A stretch of DNA of 14,055 nucleotides, taken from contig JBJKRE010000128.1 of NCBI GenBank assembly GCA_046704825.1, positions 1 to 14,055 on the forward strand. The letters run 5' to 3'. This DNA is from CAVRTJ01 sp046704825 (lineage in GTDB: Bacteria; Acidobacteriota; UBA4820; DSQY01). Position 1 is the first letter of the stretch. The number at the start of each line of letters is the position of its first letter. The notes under the pieces are model-generated. The model ran no database searches, was not told the DNA's origin, and saw nothing but the letters and a program-made list of their open reading frames with translations. The position numbers were made by a program, and so were the translations under genes. Below are positions 1-7,678 of the stretch, piece by piece.

Positions 1-548
1 TCGATCAGCGAGCGCGGCCGGCTCGTGATCCAGAAGGGCAGTACCACGCTGGCCAGCAGGATGCCCAGACAGTCGCCCCAGATGGCCTCGTGCCGGAAGA
101 CCTTCTCCAGCCTCCGGCCGATGGACAGGCTCCTGAGCAGCGGTCCGATGGTCGTGGGCCCCGTCACCACAATGAGCGCCCCGAAGGCGATGGCGGGCAG
201 CCAGCCGAAGCCCGCCAGACAGCGCGCCGCGCACGCCGCCAGCACGGCCGTCAGGGGCATGCCCACACCCAGGAGGCGCCGGGAAGAGGTCGGCATGGGC
301 TCGGCCCGGGGCAGGTTGAGCGCGCCCTCGAAGAGCATGATGGCCAGGCCGAACTCCACGAGGATTGGCAGGCCCGCACCCAGCGTCGACGGGTGCAGCC
401 ATCCCAGCCCCATGGGCCCCAGGCAGAGACCGGCCAGCAGGTAGAAGAGCAGCGGCGGCACCTTCAGCCAGCGTGCCAGGCTCAGCATCATGATGCCGAC
501 CCAGAGTGCCAGTCCGATCGTCAGGACGATACCCGCCTGCTCGTGCAT
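1..548 (-). CDS. Cation:proton antiporter, N-terminal part (cut by window edge)
   Basis: An open frame runs from an ATG at 548 off the left edge, giving 182 codons. It is nearly all hydrophobic: repeated membrane segments, a FYLLAGLCLGPMGLG stretch near residue 35, a LFEGALNL motif near residue 74, and VTGPTTIGPLLRSLSIGRRL followed by a conserved HEAIWGDCLG segment. FEG(G/A)L, TGPT.IGPLLR and the acidic residue in the next helix are characteristic of NhaP-like CPA1 Na+(K+)/H+ exchangers. The protein should be an inner-membrane exchanger that moves Na+ or K+ out against protons; which ion cannot be told. A GGGGGAGGGG ribosome-binding site lies just upstream of the ATG. The gene follows the diguanylate cyclase by 87 nt with a terminator-like hairpin between, so it may have its own promoter. 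The C-terminal half, including any TrkA-type regulatory domain, is outside the window. Confidence 0.85.
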   Translation of the reverse strand, partial: MHEQAGIVLTIGLALWVGIMMLSLARWLKVPPLLFYLLAGLCLGPMGLGWLHPSTLGAGLPILVEFGLAIMLFEGALNLPRAEPMPTSSRRLLGVGMPLTAVLAACAARCLAGFGWLPAIAFGALIVVTGPTTIGPLLRSLSIGRRLEKVFRHEAIWGDCLGILLASVVLPFWITSRPRSLI

Positions 549-617
549 GCCCCTCCCCCGCCGGAAGATTCACGGAATGAACGGCATCAGGATACCATCG
601 CGGGACGGGTGCGTGAA

Positions 618-632
618 AGGCCCGGCGGGCCT
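618..632 (-). terminator. Short hairpin after the diguanylate cyclase stop
   Basis: Read on the minus strand, AGGCCC-GCC-GGGCCT forms a 6-bp GC-rich stem just after the stop codon at 636-638 and is followed by TTCAC. The T-tract is short, so this is a weak or partial intrinsic terminator before the antiporter gene. Confidence 0.4.
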
Positions 633-635
633 CCG

Positions 636-1472
636 TCAGAGGATGCCTTCCCGGATCGTGTTCTTGCCTTCGTCCTTCGACTGGTACATGAGGGCGTCCG
701 CGGCCTTGATGAGGTCGTCCACGCTGTAGGGCAGGTTCCGGACCACGAGGAGGCCTATGCTGAGGGTGATGCGCCCCTCACCTTCGCCGAAGGCCTCATG
801 GAGGGCCGCCGACACCTTGCGCACCACGGTGCGGGCCGACTCCAGCTCCGTCTCGGGCAGGAGCACTGCGAACTCGTCCCCACCGAGGCGCGCCACCACG
901 TCCGTGGCGCGCGTGTTGGCCCTCATCACACCCGCCAGGCGGCGCAGGACGGCGTCGCCGGCCGTGTGACCGAACCGGTCGTTGATGGCCTTGAAGTCGT
1001 CCAGGTCCGTGTAGATCAGCGAGAAGGAGTGGCCGTAGCGCTCGGTGCGTTGGATCTCGGTCTCCAGCATCTCGAAGAAGTGGCGGCGGTTGGCCACGCC
1101 CGTCAGGTCGTCCGTGCGGGCGAGCGTCCGCTCCTTGCTGAGCGACGACCTCAGGTAGTAAAAGCTGTAGGCGATGACCACGAAGACCCCCGTCCTCACC
1201 GCCCCGTCCCAAAGGATGTAGGCCTCGTGCGAATAGGGTTTGCCGGTCACCCAGTCCGTCAGGGCGATGATCAGGCCGCTCAGGACGGAGATCAGCACGC
1301 CCCAGAACAGGCTGACGTCCCACGCCGCGAGAAAGATGGGCACCAGGTAGAAGACCGTCAGGCGCAGCTCGTAGCCCGTGACGTAGTCCAGGACCGACGT
1401 GACCAGGACGAGGACCAGTGTCCAGAACAGGGCGACGCGCCGCGAACTCTGCAGGTAGTCCAGAACCTTCAT
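636..1472 (-). CDS. Membrane-bound GGDEF diguanylate cyclase
   Basis: This 278-residue protein makes cyclic di-GMP from two GTP. The first ~108 residues hold about four hydrophobic helices (near 13-30, 36-50, 55-73, 91-108) with short loops, so no large periplasmic sensor domain is seen. A GGDEF domain follows: DDLTGVANRR starts it near residue 121, the metal-binding DLDDFKAIND segment is near 156-165, and LGGDEFAVLLPE places an intact GGDEF active site at 197-201. An RxxD inhibitory site (RATD, 188-191) sits exactly five residues before GGDEF, so product feedback inhibition is expected. The ATG at 1472 is chosen; an in-frame GTG two codons upstream (1478) is equally possible because no clear Shine-Dalgarno is visible. 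It lies 70 nt behind the RlmI-like gene on the same strand and may be co-transcribed. No EAL or HD-GYP partner is in the window. Confidence 0.92.
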   Translation of the reverse strand: MKVLDYLQSSRRVALFWTLVLVLVTSVLDYVTGYELRLTVFYLVPIFLAAWDVSLFWGVLISVLSGLIIALTDWVTGKPYSHEAYILWDGAVRTGVFVVIAYSFYYLRSSLSKERTLARTDDLTGVANRRHFFEMLETEIQRTERYGHSFSLIYTDLDDFKAINDRFGHTAGDAVLRRLAGVMRANTRATDVVARLGGDEFAVLLPETELESARTVVRKVSAALHEAFGEGEGRITLSIGLLVVRNLPYSVDDLIKAADALMYQSKDEGKNTIREGIL

Positions 1473-1542
1473 ATCCACACGCTAACACACGCCGGGGCGA
1501 TCCGTGTACGGTGCCGCAGGCCGGCCGCGGCGCGTCCCATCA

Positions 1543-2721
1543 TCACGCCATCCTCAGGAAGAAGGCCTTCAGGTAGTCGCCTTCGGGAAAGCCGAGCACG
1601 ACGGGGTGGTCGAAGGCCTGGCCCCTCGCCTCCAGCAGGGTCGCCGCGCGCCGGCTCCTGGCCGAAGCACCCGCGAGCACGTCCCCGAGCATCTCCCGGG
1701 TCAGGTGGTGCGAGCACGAACAGCTCACCAGCAGCCCTCCGGGCGCCACGAGCGACATGGCCAGTTCGTTGAGCCGGGCGTAGGCCTTGACCGCTTCCGG
1801 CAGGTGTTTCCTGGCCTTGGCGAAGGCCGGCGGGTCCACCACCACCGCGTCGAAGATCCGGCCCTCGCGCCGAAGCTCGCGAAGGACGTCGAAGGCGTCG
1901 CCGTTGTGGATGGTGCAGTCGGGCAGGCCGTTGGCATCGAGCGCCGCCTGCACGCGCCCGCAGGCAGGGAGGGATGCGTCCACGAAGTCCGCCGAGCCCG
2001 CCCCCGACGCGAGGGCGCTCAGCCCCCACACGCCGATGTAGCAGAAGACGTCCAGCACGGACGCGCCGGGGGCCAGCCAGCGGGTGAACGCCCGCACGTT
2101 CTCGCGCTGGTCCATGAAGAGCCCCGTCTTCTGGCCCTCGTTCAGGGAGACGTCCAGGCGGAGGCCCAGATAGTCGACCCGGACGTCGCGGGCCTCGCCG
2201 ACGACCGTCTCCACGACCCTCGGGAGCCCCTCGAGCTCCCGCATGGCCCCGTCGTTCTTGAGAACCAACAGGTCCGGGGAGAACTGCCTTCCGAGCACGT
2301 CGAGGAGTTCGTCCCGGAAGGTCTCCATGCCGGCCGTCATGATCTGGACCGACAGGGCGCCGCCGTACCGATCCACCACCAGCCCCGGCAGGCCGTCCGC
2401 CTCGCCGAAAACGATCCGGGCACACGTTTCGGAGGGGTACAGCTTCGTCCTGAGCCGCCGGGCCGCGTCGATGCGGTCCGCGAGCCAGCCGCCGGGCAGT
2501 TCGCCCGCGCCGCGCTGCAGCCACCGGAAGGCGATGAGGGTCCTCGGGTTGAAGTAGCCCACGCCCAGGGCGGTGCCCGACGCGTCGTCCAGCACGGACA
2601 GGCTGCCGGGCGCCAGGTCCGGCACTTCCTGCAGTTCGTTGCTGAAGACCCACGGATGGCCGCTACGAACCCGCTTGTCCCTCCCCTTCTTCAGGCGGAG
2701 GTGGGGCAGTCTCTCACTCAT
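1543..2721 (-). CDS. RlmI-like 23S rRNA m5C methyltransferase (class I SAM-dependent)
   Basis: This 392-residue protein has the RlmI/COG1092 architecture: an N-terminal PUA RNA-binding domain (about 1-75, with GHPWVFSNEL near 21-30), a linker containing GLPGLVVDRYG, a QKTGLFMDQREN segment near 197-208, and a Rossmann methyltransferase. SAM motif I is VLDVFCYIG near 222-230 and motif IV is DPPAF at 296-300. SCSCSHH near 333-339 carries the cysteines expected for 5-methylcytosine chemistry. In E. coli RlmI methylates C1962 of 23S rRNA; the exact target here is inferred. The start at 2721 is chosen over an upstream in-frame start at 2766 because GAGGAG precedes it at normal spacing and family similarity begins there. 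It follows proS by 109 nt on the same strand and is probably transcribed with it. Confidence 0.9.
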   Translation of the reverse strand: MSERLPHLRLKKGRDKRVRSGHPWVFSNELQEVPDLAPGSLSVLDDASGTALGVGYFNPRTLIAFRWLQRGAGELPGGWLADRIDAARRLRTKLYPSETCARIVFGEADGLPGLVVDRYGGALSVQIMTAGMETFRDELLDVLGRQFSPDLLVLKNDGAMRELEGLPRVVETVVGEARDVRVDYLGLRLDVSLNEGQKTGLFMDQRENVRAFTRWLAPGASVLDVFCYIGVWGLSALASGAGSADFVDASLPACGRVQAALDANGLPDCTIHNGDAFDVLRELRREGRIFDAVVVDPPAFAKARKHLPEAVKAYARLNELAMSLVAPGGLLVSCSCSHHLTREMLGDVLAGASARSRRAATLLEARGQAFDHPVVLGFPEGDYLKAFFLRMA

Positions 2722-2804
2722 GCGCACTCCTCGCTCGGCCGAAGCAGACGGCCTGCACGTCGACAACCCGCTGGGGCGGGCCCTTCCCTGTCAGAATTTT
2801 CACG

Positions 2805-2820
2805 GCCGGTCGCCACCGGC
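2805..2820 (-). other. Hairpin between proS and the RlmI-like gene
   Basis: GCCGGT and ACCGGC form a 6-bp stem around a 4-nt loop, 10 nt downstream of the proS stop on the minus strand. It is followed by CGTGAAAATTCT and not by a run of T, so it could attenuate or process the transcript but is not a convincing terminator. Confidence 0.3.
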
Positions 2821-2830
2821 GGGCCCGGCC

Positions 2831-4300
2831 TCAGTAGGCCCTGGCCCAGACCACGCGCCGCTCGCTCCTTCCGCCGCAGACGAGGCAGGTACCGGCCTCC
2901 CCGTGGGCATCGAAGGGCAGACAACGGATCGTGGCCTTCGTTTCTTCCTTGACCCGGGTCTCGCACTCGGCGCTGCCGCACCAGTGCGCCCAGAAGAAGC
3001 CGCCGCCCTCGATGGCCGTCTTGAATTCCTGGTAGTCGTCGACGGTGCGGGTATGGGACTCCCGGAAGGCCAGCGCCCTCTGGTACAGGGCCGCCTGGAG
3101 TTCGTCGAGAAAGGCCCTGAGCACACCCGGGGCCTCGTCCAGCTTGACGAACTCCTTCTGGCGCCGCTCGCCGTCCTTGAGCTCCCGGGTGGGGACCCTG
3201 GGCACGAAGACGCAGGAGCCGTTCTCCACGTCCCGCGGCCCGATCTCGATGCGGACGGGCACGCCCTTGAGCTCCCATTCGTTGAACTTGAACCCGGGGC
3301 TGACCGTGTCCCGGTCGTCCAGGGTGACGGCCAGCCCGGCGTCCTGGAGGGCTGAGCGCAGCTTCGACGCGGCCTCCGAAGTGGCCTGTTTGCCCGCGTC
3401 GTCCCGGTAGATGGGCACGATGACGGCCTGGATCGGGGCCAGCCGCGGCGGCAGAACGAGGCCCTGGTCGTCCGAATGCGCCATGATGAGCGCGCCCACC
3501 AGCCGCGTCGACACGCCCCAGGACGTCTGCCAGGCATACTGCCAGTCGCCCTTTTCGTCCTGGAACCTCACGTCGAACGCCTTGGAGAAGTTCTGGCCCA
3601 GGTCGTGGCTGGTACCGGCCTGGAGGGCTTTGCCGTCCTGCATCATGGCCTCGATGCACGTCGTGGTCTTGGCACCCGCGAACTTCTCGGCGTCGGTCTT
3701 GACGCCCTTGAGCACCGGGACCGCCATCCACTCTTCGGCGAAGCGCGCGTAGATGTCCAGGATCCGCAGGACCTCCTCCCAAGCCTCCTCGTGCGTGGCG
3801 TGCGCGGTGTGGCCCTCCTGCCAGAGGAACTCGGTGGTGCGAAGGAACAGGCGCGTGCGCATCTCCCACCGGACCACGTTGGCCCACTGGTTGATCAGGA
3901 GGGGCAGGTCGCGGTAGCTCTTGATCCACTTGCTGTACATGGCGTACATGATGGTCTCGCTGGTGGGGCGGACCACCAGGGGCTCCTCGAGCTCCTTGCC
4001 GCCCGCGTGGGTGACCACGGCCAGCTCGGGCGAAAAGCCCTCGACGTGCTCGGCCTCCCGCTTCAGGAAGGACTCCGGGATGAAGATGGGGAAGTAGGCG
4101 TTCACGTGCCCCGTGGCCTTGAACATTCCGTCCAGTCCCTTCTGCATGTTCTCCCACAGGGCGTATCCGCCCGGCCGGATCACCATGCAGCCCTTGACCG
4201 GCGAGTAGTCCGCGAGCTCGGCCCTGAGCACGATATCCTGGTACCACTGGCTGTAGTCTTCCGATCTGGATGTGATCGCCTTTTCGTCGCGTTTGGCCAT
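2831..4300 (-). CDS. proS: Prolyl-tRNA synthetase, archaeal/eukaryotic type (ProS type 3)
   Basis: This 489-residue class II synthetase charges tRNA-Pro with proline in the cytoplasm. Visible family features are the N-terminal SEDYSQWYQDIVLRAELADY, motif 1 around PGGYALWENMQ (43-53), TXE-type PTSE (112-115), motif 2 beginning RWEMRTRLFLR (144-154), motif 3 ending near residue 285 (GALIMAHSDDQG), an anticodon-binding domain (about 288-400), and a C-terminal zinc-binding domain with cysteines near 441, 446, 460, 472 and 475. It ends in the characteristic ARAY. It lacks the ~180-residue editing insertion of the long E. coli-type enzyme. Length and ending match type 3 ProS, found in archaea, eukaryotes and a subset of bacteria. 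GGAGGG lies 8 nt before the ATG. A sigma-70-like promoter lies at 4349-4377. It is the first gene of a minus-strand run. Confidence 0.97.
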   Translation of the reverse strand: MAKRDEKAITSRSEDYSQWYQDIVLRAELADYSPVKGCMVIRPGGYALWENMQKGLDGMFKATGHVNAYFPIFIPESFLKREAEHVEGFSPELAVVTHAGGKELEEPLVVRPTSETIMYAMYSKWIKSYRDLPLLINQWANVVRWEMRTRLFLRTTEFLWQEGHTAHATHEEAWEEVLRILDIYARFAEEWMAVPVLKGVKTDAEKFAGAKTTTCIEAMMQDGKALQAGTSHDLGQNFSKAFDVRFQDEKGDWQYAWQTSWGVSTRLVGALIMAHSDDQGLVLPPRLAPIQAVIVPIYRDDAGKQATSEAASKLRSALQDAGLAVTLDDRDTVSPGFKFNEWELKGVPVRIEIGPRDVENGSCVFVPRVPTRELKDGERRQKEFVKLDEAPGVLRAFLDELQAALYQRALAFRESHTRTVDDYQEFKTAIEGGGFFWAHWCGSAECETRVKEETKATIRCLPFDAHGEAGTCLVCGGRSERRVVWARAY

Positions 4301-4348
4301 GATCTGAATCCCTCCGAGAGTTCCCGGCGTCCCTTGCCGGAAAGGCTA

Positions 4349-4377
4349 AGGATACAGGAAACACCACGGTTTTCCAA
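4349..4377 (-). promoter_or_regulatory. Sigma-70-like promoter for proS
   Basis: On the minus strand TTGGAA (4377-4372) and TATCCT (4354-4349) are separated by exactly 17 nt. Each matches four of six consensus positions. The predicted start, near 4342, leaves a roughly 40-nt leader before the proS ATG. Confidence 0.5.
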
Positions 4378-4497
4378 GGATTATGGGGCGCCCGGGCCCG
4401 CGGGTTCGCAAGGAATAGGCCGCCGGTCCGGAAGGTTTCACACTGAGCGGAGAGCGGGGCGGGCGCCGGCTCCCGCAGGTGAGCGAGGTGAAACGCG

Positions 4498-5550
4498 ATG
4501 GACACGCCACTCATGGCCTTCCACAAGGAGCGGGGCGCCGTTTTCGACGGACGGGACGGCGCCGTGAGGCTGACGGGCTACGGCCCCTTCGACGGTGCTT
4601 ACGGGGCGATGGAGGACGGCTGCGCCGTCTTCGACCTGTCCGAGACGGCCCGCATCGAACTGCGCGGAGCCGACAGGGTCCGGTTCCTCAACGGGATGGT
4701 CTCCAACGACGTTCAGGCCCTGGCCCCGGGCGGGGGGTGCCGCGCGTGCATGCTCAACCGCCAGTCGCGCATCCTCGCCGACCTCTTCGTCCTGGCGACG
4801 CCCGGCGCGCTGGTGCTTCTGGCGGAACCCACCCTGGGGCCCGCGGTCGCCGAACGAATCGACAAGTACCGCCTCGGCCTGGACGTGGAGATGATCACGG
4901 GCGGCCCATCGGAAGCGCTGTTCTCGCTGCAGGGGCCGGCCGTCCCTGACGTCGTAAAGGACGTGCTGGGCGCCGACGTGTCGGAACTCTCCCCCTGCGG
5001 ACACATCGAGGCGGAAAAGGGCACCATGCGGGCCCGCGTGGTCCGGCTTCCGCGGACGGGCCGGCCGGGCTACGACCTGCTCGTCCCTGCCGATCTGGCG
5101 GCCGAAGCCTGGCGACAGTGCCTCGCGCACGGGGCGGTCCCGGCGGGATGGGACGTCCTGGAGACGGGGCGCGTGGAGGCCGGACTGCCGCGCTACGGCG
5201 CCGACCTCGGCGAAAAAGTCCTCTTTACGGAGGCCGACGTGCCCGACGCCGTATCCTACCGGAAGGGCTGCTACGTGGGGCAGGAGATCGTGGCCCGCGT
5301 CAGGACCTACGGCCAGCTCAAGAAGCGACGCCGGGGCCTGCTGGTCGAGGGCCGCGCCCGCGCCGGCGACCCCGTCGAGGGCCAGGGGAAGGACGTGTCC
5401 GAGCTGACCAGCGCCCGCTTTTCGCCCATCCTCCAGAAGACCGCCGCCTTCGCCTACCTGCGCACGGACCTGGAAGACGGAGCCGAACTGACCGTCCGGT
5501 CCGAGGACGGGCCTGCGCGCGCCGTGGTCGCCCCCTACCCCTTCGTGTGA
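4498..5550 (+). CDS. ygfZ: YgfZ/IBA57-family folate-binding protein (GcvT-like)
   Basis: This 350-residue protein is built like the glycine-cleavage T protein: an aminomethyltransferase-like N-terminal domain (LSETARIELRGADRVRFLNG near 47-66) and a C-terminal barrel. The signature KGCYVGQE at 256-263 contains the conserved cysteine of the YgfZ family and separates it from true GcvT. YgfZ and mitochondrial IBA57 use tetrahydrofolate and help A-type carriers mature or repair [4Fe-4S] enzymes such as MiaB and lipoate synthase. An A-type carrier gene lies 3.2 kb downstream (8775-9098). GAGCGAGGTG precedes the ATG as a plausible ribosome-binding site. The gene diverges from proS across a 197-nt intergenic region. 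Its stop codon lies inside the stem of a terminator hairpin (5545-5584). The gcvH, gcvP and other glycine-cleavage genes are not nearby, which supports YgfZ over GcvT. Confidence 0.88.
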   Translation: MDTPLMAFHKERGAVFDGRDGAVRLTGYGPFDGAYGAMEDGCAVFDLSETARIELRGADRVRFLNGMVSNDVQALAPGGGCRACMLNRQSRILADLFVLATPGALVLLAEPTLGPAVAERIDKYRLGLDVEMITGGPSEALFSLQGPAVPDVVKDVLGADVSELSPCGHIEAEKGTMRARVVRLPRTGRPGYDLLVPADLAAEAWRQCLAHGAVPAGWDVLETGRVEAGLPRYGADLGEKVLFTEADVPDAVSYRKGCYVGQEIVARVRTYGQLKKRRRGLLVEGRARAGDPVEGQGKDVSELTSARFSPILQKTAAFAYLRTDLEDGAELTVRSEDGPARAVVAPYPFV

Positions 5551-5588
5551 CAGGGTGCCGGAGGTAAGCCGTCCGGCGTCACACTTTC
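5545..5588 (+). terminator. Bipartite hairpin overlapping the ygfZ stop codon
   Basis: Outer arms GTGTGAC (5545-5551) and GTCACAC (5578-5584) pair perfectly. Inner arms GCCGGA (5557-5562) and TCCGGC (5572-5577) pair inside them, with a 5-nt bulge on the 5' side. TTTCGCTT follows. The TGA stop (5548-5550) is within the outer stem, so ribosomes finishing translation would cover the hairpin. Confidence 0.55.
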
Positions 5589-5599
5589 GCTTACACCCG

Positions 5600-5628
5600 T
5601 TGACCCCGTTCCGAGTCCATTGTATCGT
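5600..5628 (+). promoter_or_regulatory. Sigma-70-like promoter for the exported protein
   Basis: TTGACC (5600-5605) and TATCGT (5623-5628) are separated by 17 nt, matching five and four of six consensus positions. The surrounding segment is AT-richer than the genes. Transcription from about 5635 would leave a ~95-nt leader before the ATG at 5732. Confidence 0.5.
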
Positions 5629-5731
5629 TGTCAGCTTAAACACAACGGGCAAACGACACCTGCGCACGGGGTTGGGCCGACGCAGCGGGTGTACCGACGC
5701 GAGGGGGGACAACAGGAGGAAGGGGACAGAC

Positions 5732-6250
5732 ATGAACAACCTGAAACGTGCGGCCGTCGCAGCGGTGGTAGTGCTCGCGGGTGCCGCGGCCGTCATGGCC
5801 GGAGGCAAGGCCTTCGCACCGTGGGGCAAGCTGTCGGCCGACGGGCTCTCGAGCCTGCGCCTGGCCGGCAAGAGCGCTCCCGAGGCGGTTCCGCCGGCAG
5901 ACGAGGTCGGCGTGCCCTGCTACCCGGGGGCCGTGGTCGTGTCCATCCTGGATGCGCAGGAGGGCATGCCCATGGAGACCATCAACCTGGTGTCCAGCGA
6001 CCCGCCGGCGAAGGTGGTGGCCTTCTACAAGGCCAAGCTCCTGGCCATGCCGGGCTGGAAGTGGAGCAGCAAGTTCAAGTTCTTCTACAAGGGCGACAAC
6101 GAGATGGACGCATTCCAGATGAAGATCCCCGGGCTGACGGTCCAGGAGGAGAGCGGCGAGAGCTTCGACCTCAAGCTCATGGCCCAGTCCGTGGTCAAGA
6201 GCGCCAGGACGCGCATCCAGGTCATCTTCAAGCCGAAAGCGAAACCCTGA
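5732..6250 (+). CDS. Small exported protein of unknown function
   Basis: This 172-residue protein starts at an ATG preceded by AGGAGGAAGG at good spacing; the open frame extends upstream to 5555, but the earlier part has no ribosome-binding site and lies in the promoter region. The N-terminus MNNLKRAAVAAVVVLAGAAA is a typical Sec signal peptide, with likely cleavage after VMA or AFA. No lipobox cysteine is seen, so it is probably periplasmic or secreted. The mature part has a VPCYPGAVVV segment, then SSDPPAKVVAFYKAKLLAMP and an aromatic/lysine-rich KFKFFYKGD stretch. The phrase DPP.KVVAFYK.KL recurs in uncharacterised exported proteins, but I cannot assign a named family or function. It has its own promoter-like sequence and a strong hairpin just after its stop. 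Confidence 0.82.
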   Translation: MNNLKRAAVAAVVVLAGAAAVMAGGKAFAPWGKLSADGLSSLRLAGKSAPEAVPPADEVGVPCYPGAVVVSILDAQEGMPMETINLVSSDPPAKVVAFYKAKLLAMPGWKWSSKFKFFYKGDNEMDAFQMKIPGLTVQEESGESFDLKLMAQSVVKSARTRIQVIFKPKAKP

Positions 6251-6258
6251 CGTATCCC

Positions 6259-6285
6259 GGCGGGACGGCGGCCTGCCGTCCCGCC
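6259..6285. terminator. Strong hairpin between convergent genes
   Basis: GGCGGGACGGC (6259-6269) and GCCGTCCCGCC (6275-6285) form a perfect 11-bp stem with loop GGCCT. It sits between the stop codons of the exported-protein gene (6250) and the photolyase gene (6297) and can form in both transcripts. Neither side has a T-run, so termination efficiency is uncertain. Confidence 0.6.
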
Positions 6286-6296
6286 TCCGCTTCTCC

Positions 6297-7661
6297 TCAC
6301 AGGGTGCCTTCCTCGACCCCCCGGATGTAGGCCTCCACGTCGAACTTCCGGCGACAGCCGCCCTCGGACATGGGGCGGATCGTGCCGATGACGGGCTTCG
6401 ACGGCCCCCAGGGCCGGTCGTGCTTCCCCCCGACGGCCCAGGCCACGCCGGCGTACCCGTTGGGGTCGCGCCCGTCCAGTTCCCAACGGTCGTTGACACG
6501 GACGGCCCGCTCGAAGGCCTCTTCGGGCGACGGGCTCCACTCCAGGATCTTCTTGGCCCAGTACATACGCAGGTAGCCGTGCATCCAGCCCGTTGCGACC
6601 ATCTGCCTCTGAGCGGCGTTCCAGAGCCGGTCGTGCGTCCGTCCCGCCTCCAGTTCGTCCTCGCCGTAGAGGTGGGCCCGCGGGTCGGCCCGGCGGGATC
6701 CGAGCGTCGCCAGGGCCCACCGCTCGCAGCCCTCCAGCCGGTCGTACCGGGAGTTGAAGGCCGCGAAGTTCACGGCCAGTTCGCGCCGGACGATCATCTC
6801 CTCAAGGAATGCGTCCGCGTCCTCCCCGGGCGCACCCGCGTTCCTCACGGCCCAGGCCACCGTGTGCGGGCCCAGGTGCCCGAAGTGGAGGTAGGGCGAC
6901 AGGCGGCTCGTGCCCATAAGTTCGGGGTGGTTCCTGCGCGCGGAGTAGCCAGGAAGACCCTCGCGGACGAAGCGGTCCAGCAGACGCAGACCCGCCGACG
7001 TGCCCCCGTCGAAGGTGGCCACGGGGCCCGCCGACCGGTCCAGCGTAAGGTCGTCGAGCCAGGCGTCCCGCCAGTCGCGAGTGGACAGGGAACCGGTCCC
7101 CCGCCACGGCACCTCGGCCGGCGGGTTGGCGGGAGGCGTCATGAAGCGGTCCAGCAGGCGGTGGATCCTGGGCCGGATGGTGCGGGCGGCGTACTGTTCT
7201 TTCTCAAGCAGGCGCACCGGGACGATCACGTCCGCGTCCACGGTCCACAGGGGGACGCGCAGCCTCTCGGCCGCGACCCGGCGCCACCGCTCGGGTTCGC
7301 GCAAAGGGTTCTCGTCGCCCACCACCAGGGCCGCCTTCACCTCCTCACAGAATCGGACCAGCGAGTGCGCCGGGTAAGGTCTGAATGCGAAGGCCGCCCC
7401 CCTGGCCGCGGCGCCGCGGGCGATGTCCGCGACGCCCTGGGCCAGGAAGGCGTAATGCCTGAGGTTGCCGCCGGGGTAGAAGGGCACGGGCGCGAAAAAC
7501 ACGACCACCGGGAGCCGCAGGCGGTTGGCCGCCTCCACGGCGGCGTCGAGCGCCGGGTTGTCGAGAGTCCGCTGGGCGCGCTGCATCCAGTAGACCACGC
7601 ACCGTCCGTCCGGGTCCGGCGAACCTTCGCGCCTGACGCGCACCCTCGGGTCCTGCGCCAT
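6297..7661 (-). CDS. phr: Class II CPD photolyase
   Basis: This 454-residue enzyme uses blue light and FAD to split cyclobutane pyrimidine dimers. Class II signatures are present in order: YWMQRAQRTLDNPALD (24-39), GGNLRHYAFLAQG (64-76), RNHPELMGTSRLSPYLHFG (243-261), EEMIVRRELAVNF (287-299), WALATL (315-320), LWNAAQRQM (346-354), MHGYLRMYWAKKILEW (360-375), ELDGRDPNGYAG (394-405) and HDRPWG (414-419). The tryptophan-rich C-terminal half is the FAD and electron-transfer domain; the N-terminal Rossmann-like half may hold an antenna pigment. The ATG at 7661 is the best start, but GGGAGGG abuts it directly, which is unusual spacing. The upstream methyltransferase gene ends 17 nt before, so the two are probably co-transcribed and translation may be partly coupled. 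Confidence 0.95.
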   Translation of the reverse strand: MAQDPRVRVRREGSPDPDGRCVVYWMQRAQRTLDNPALDAAVEAANRLRLPVVVFFAPVPFYPGGNLRHYAFLAQGVADIARGAAARGAAFAFRPYPAHSLVRFCEEVKAALVVGDENPLREPERWRRVAAERLRVPLWTVDADVIVPVRLLEKEQYAARTIRPRIHRLLDRFMTPPANPPAEVPWRGTGSLSTRDWRDAWLDDLTLDRSAGPVATFDGGTSAGLRLLDRFVREGLPGYSARRNHPELMGTSRLSPYLHFGHLGPHTVAWAVRNAGAPGEDADAFLEEMIVRRELAVNFAAFNSRYDRLEGCERWALATLGSRRADPRAHLYGEDELEAGRTHDRLWNAAQRQMVATGWMHGYLRMYWAKKILEWSPSPEEAFERAVRVNDRWELDGRDPNGYAGVAWAVGGKHDRPWGPSKPVIGTIRPMSEGGCRRKFDVEAYIRGVEEGTL

Positions 7662-7678
7662 CCCTCCCAGCGCCGTCT

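Noticed and set aside
90..1772. Long plus-strand open frame (560 codons) opposite the diguanylate cyclase
   Set aside because: It is a GC-skew shadow: the composition is dominated by R, H, Q, P and G, and it runs antisense to a gene with clear GGDEF motifs.
2718..4526. Minus-strand open frame of 602 codons overlapping proS, and a plus-strand one at 3476-4567
   Set aside because: Both overlap proS, whose frame carries all catalytic motifs; their products are low-complexity G/R/A-rich.
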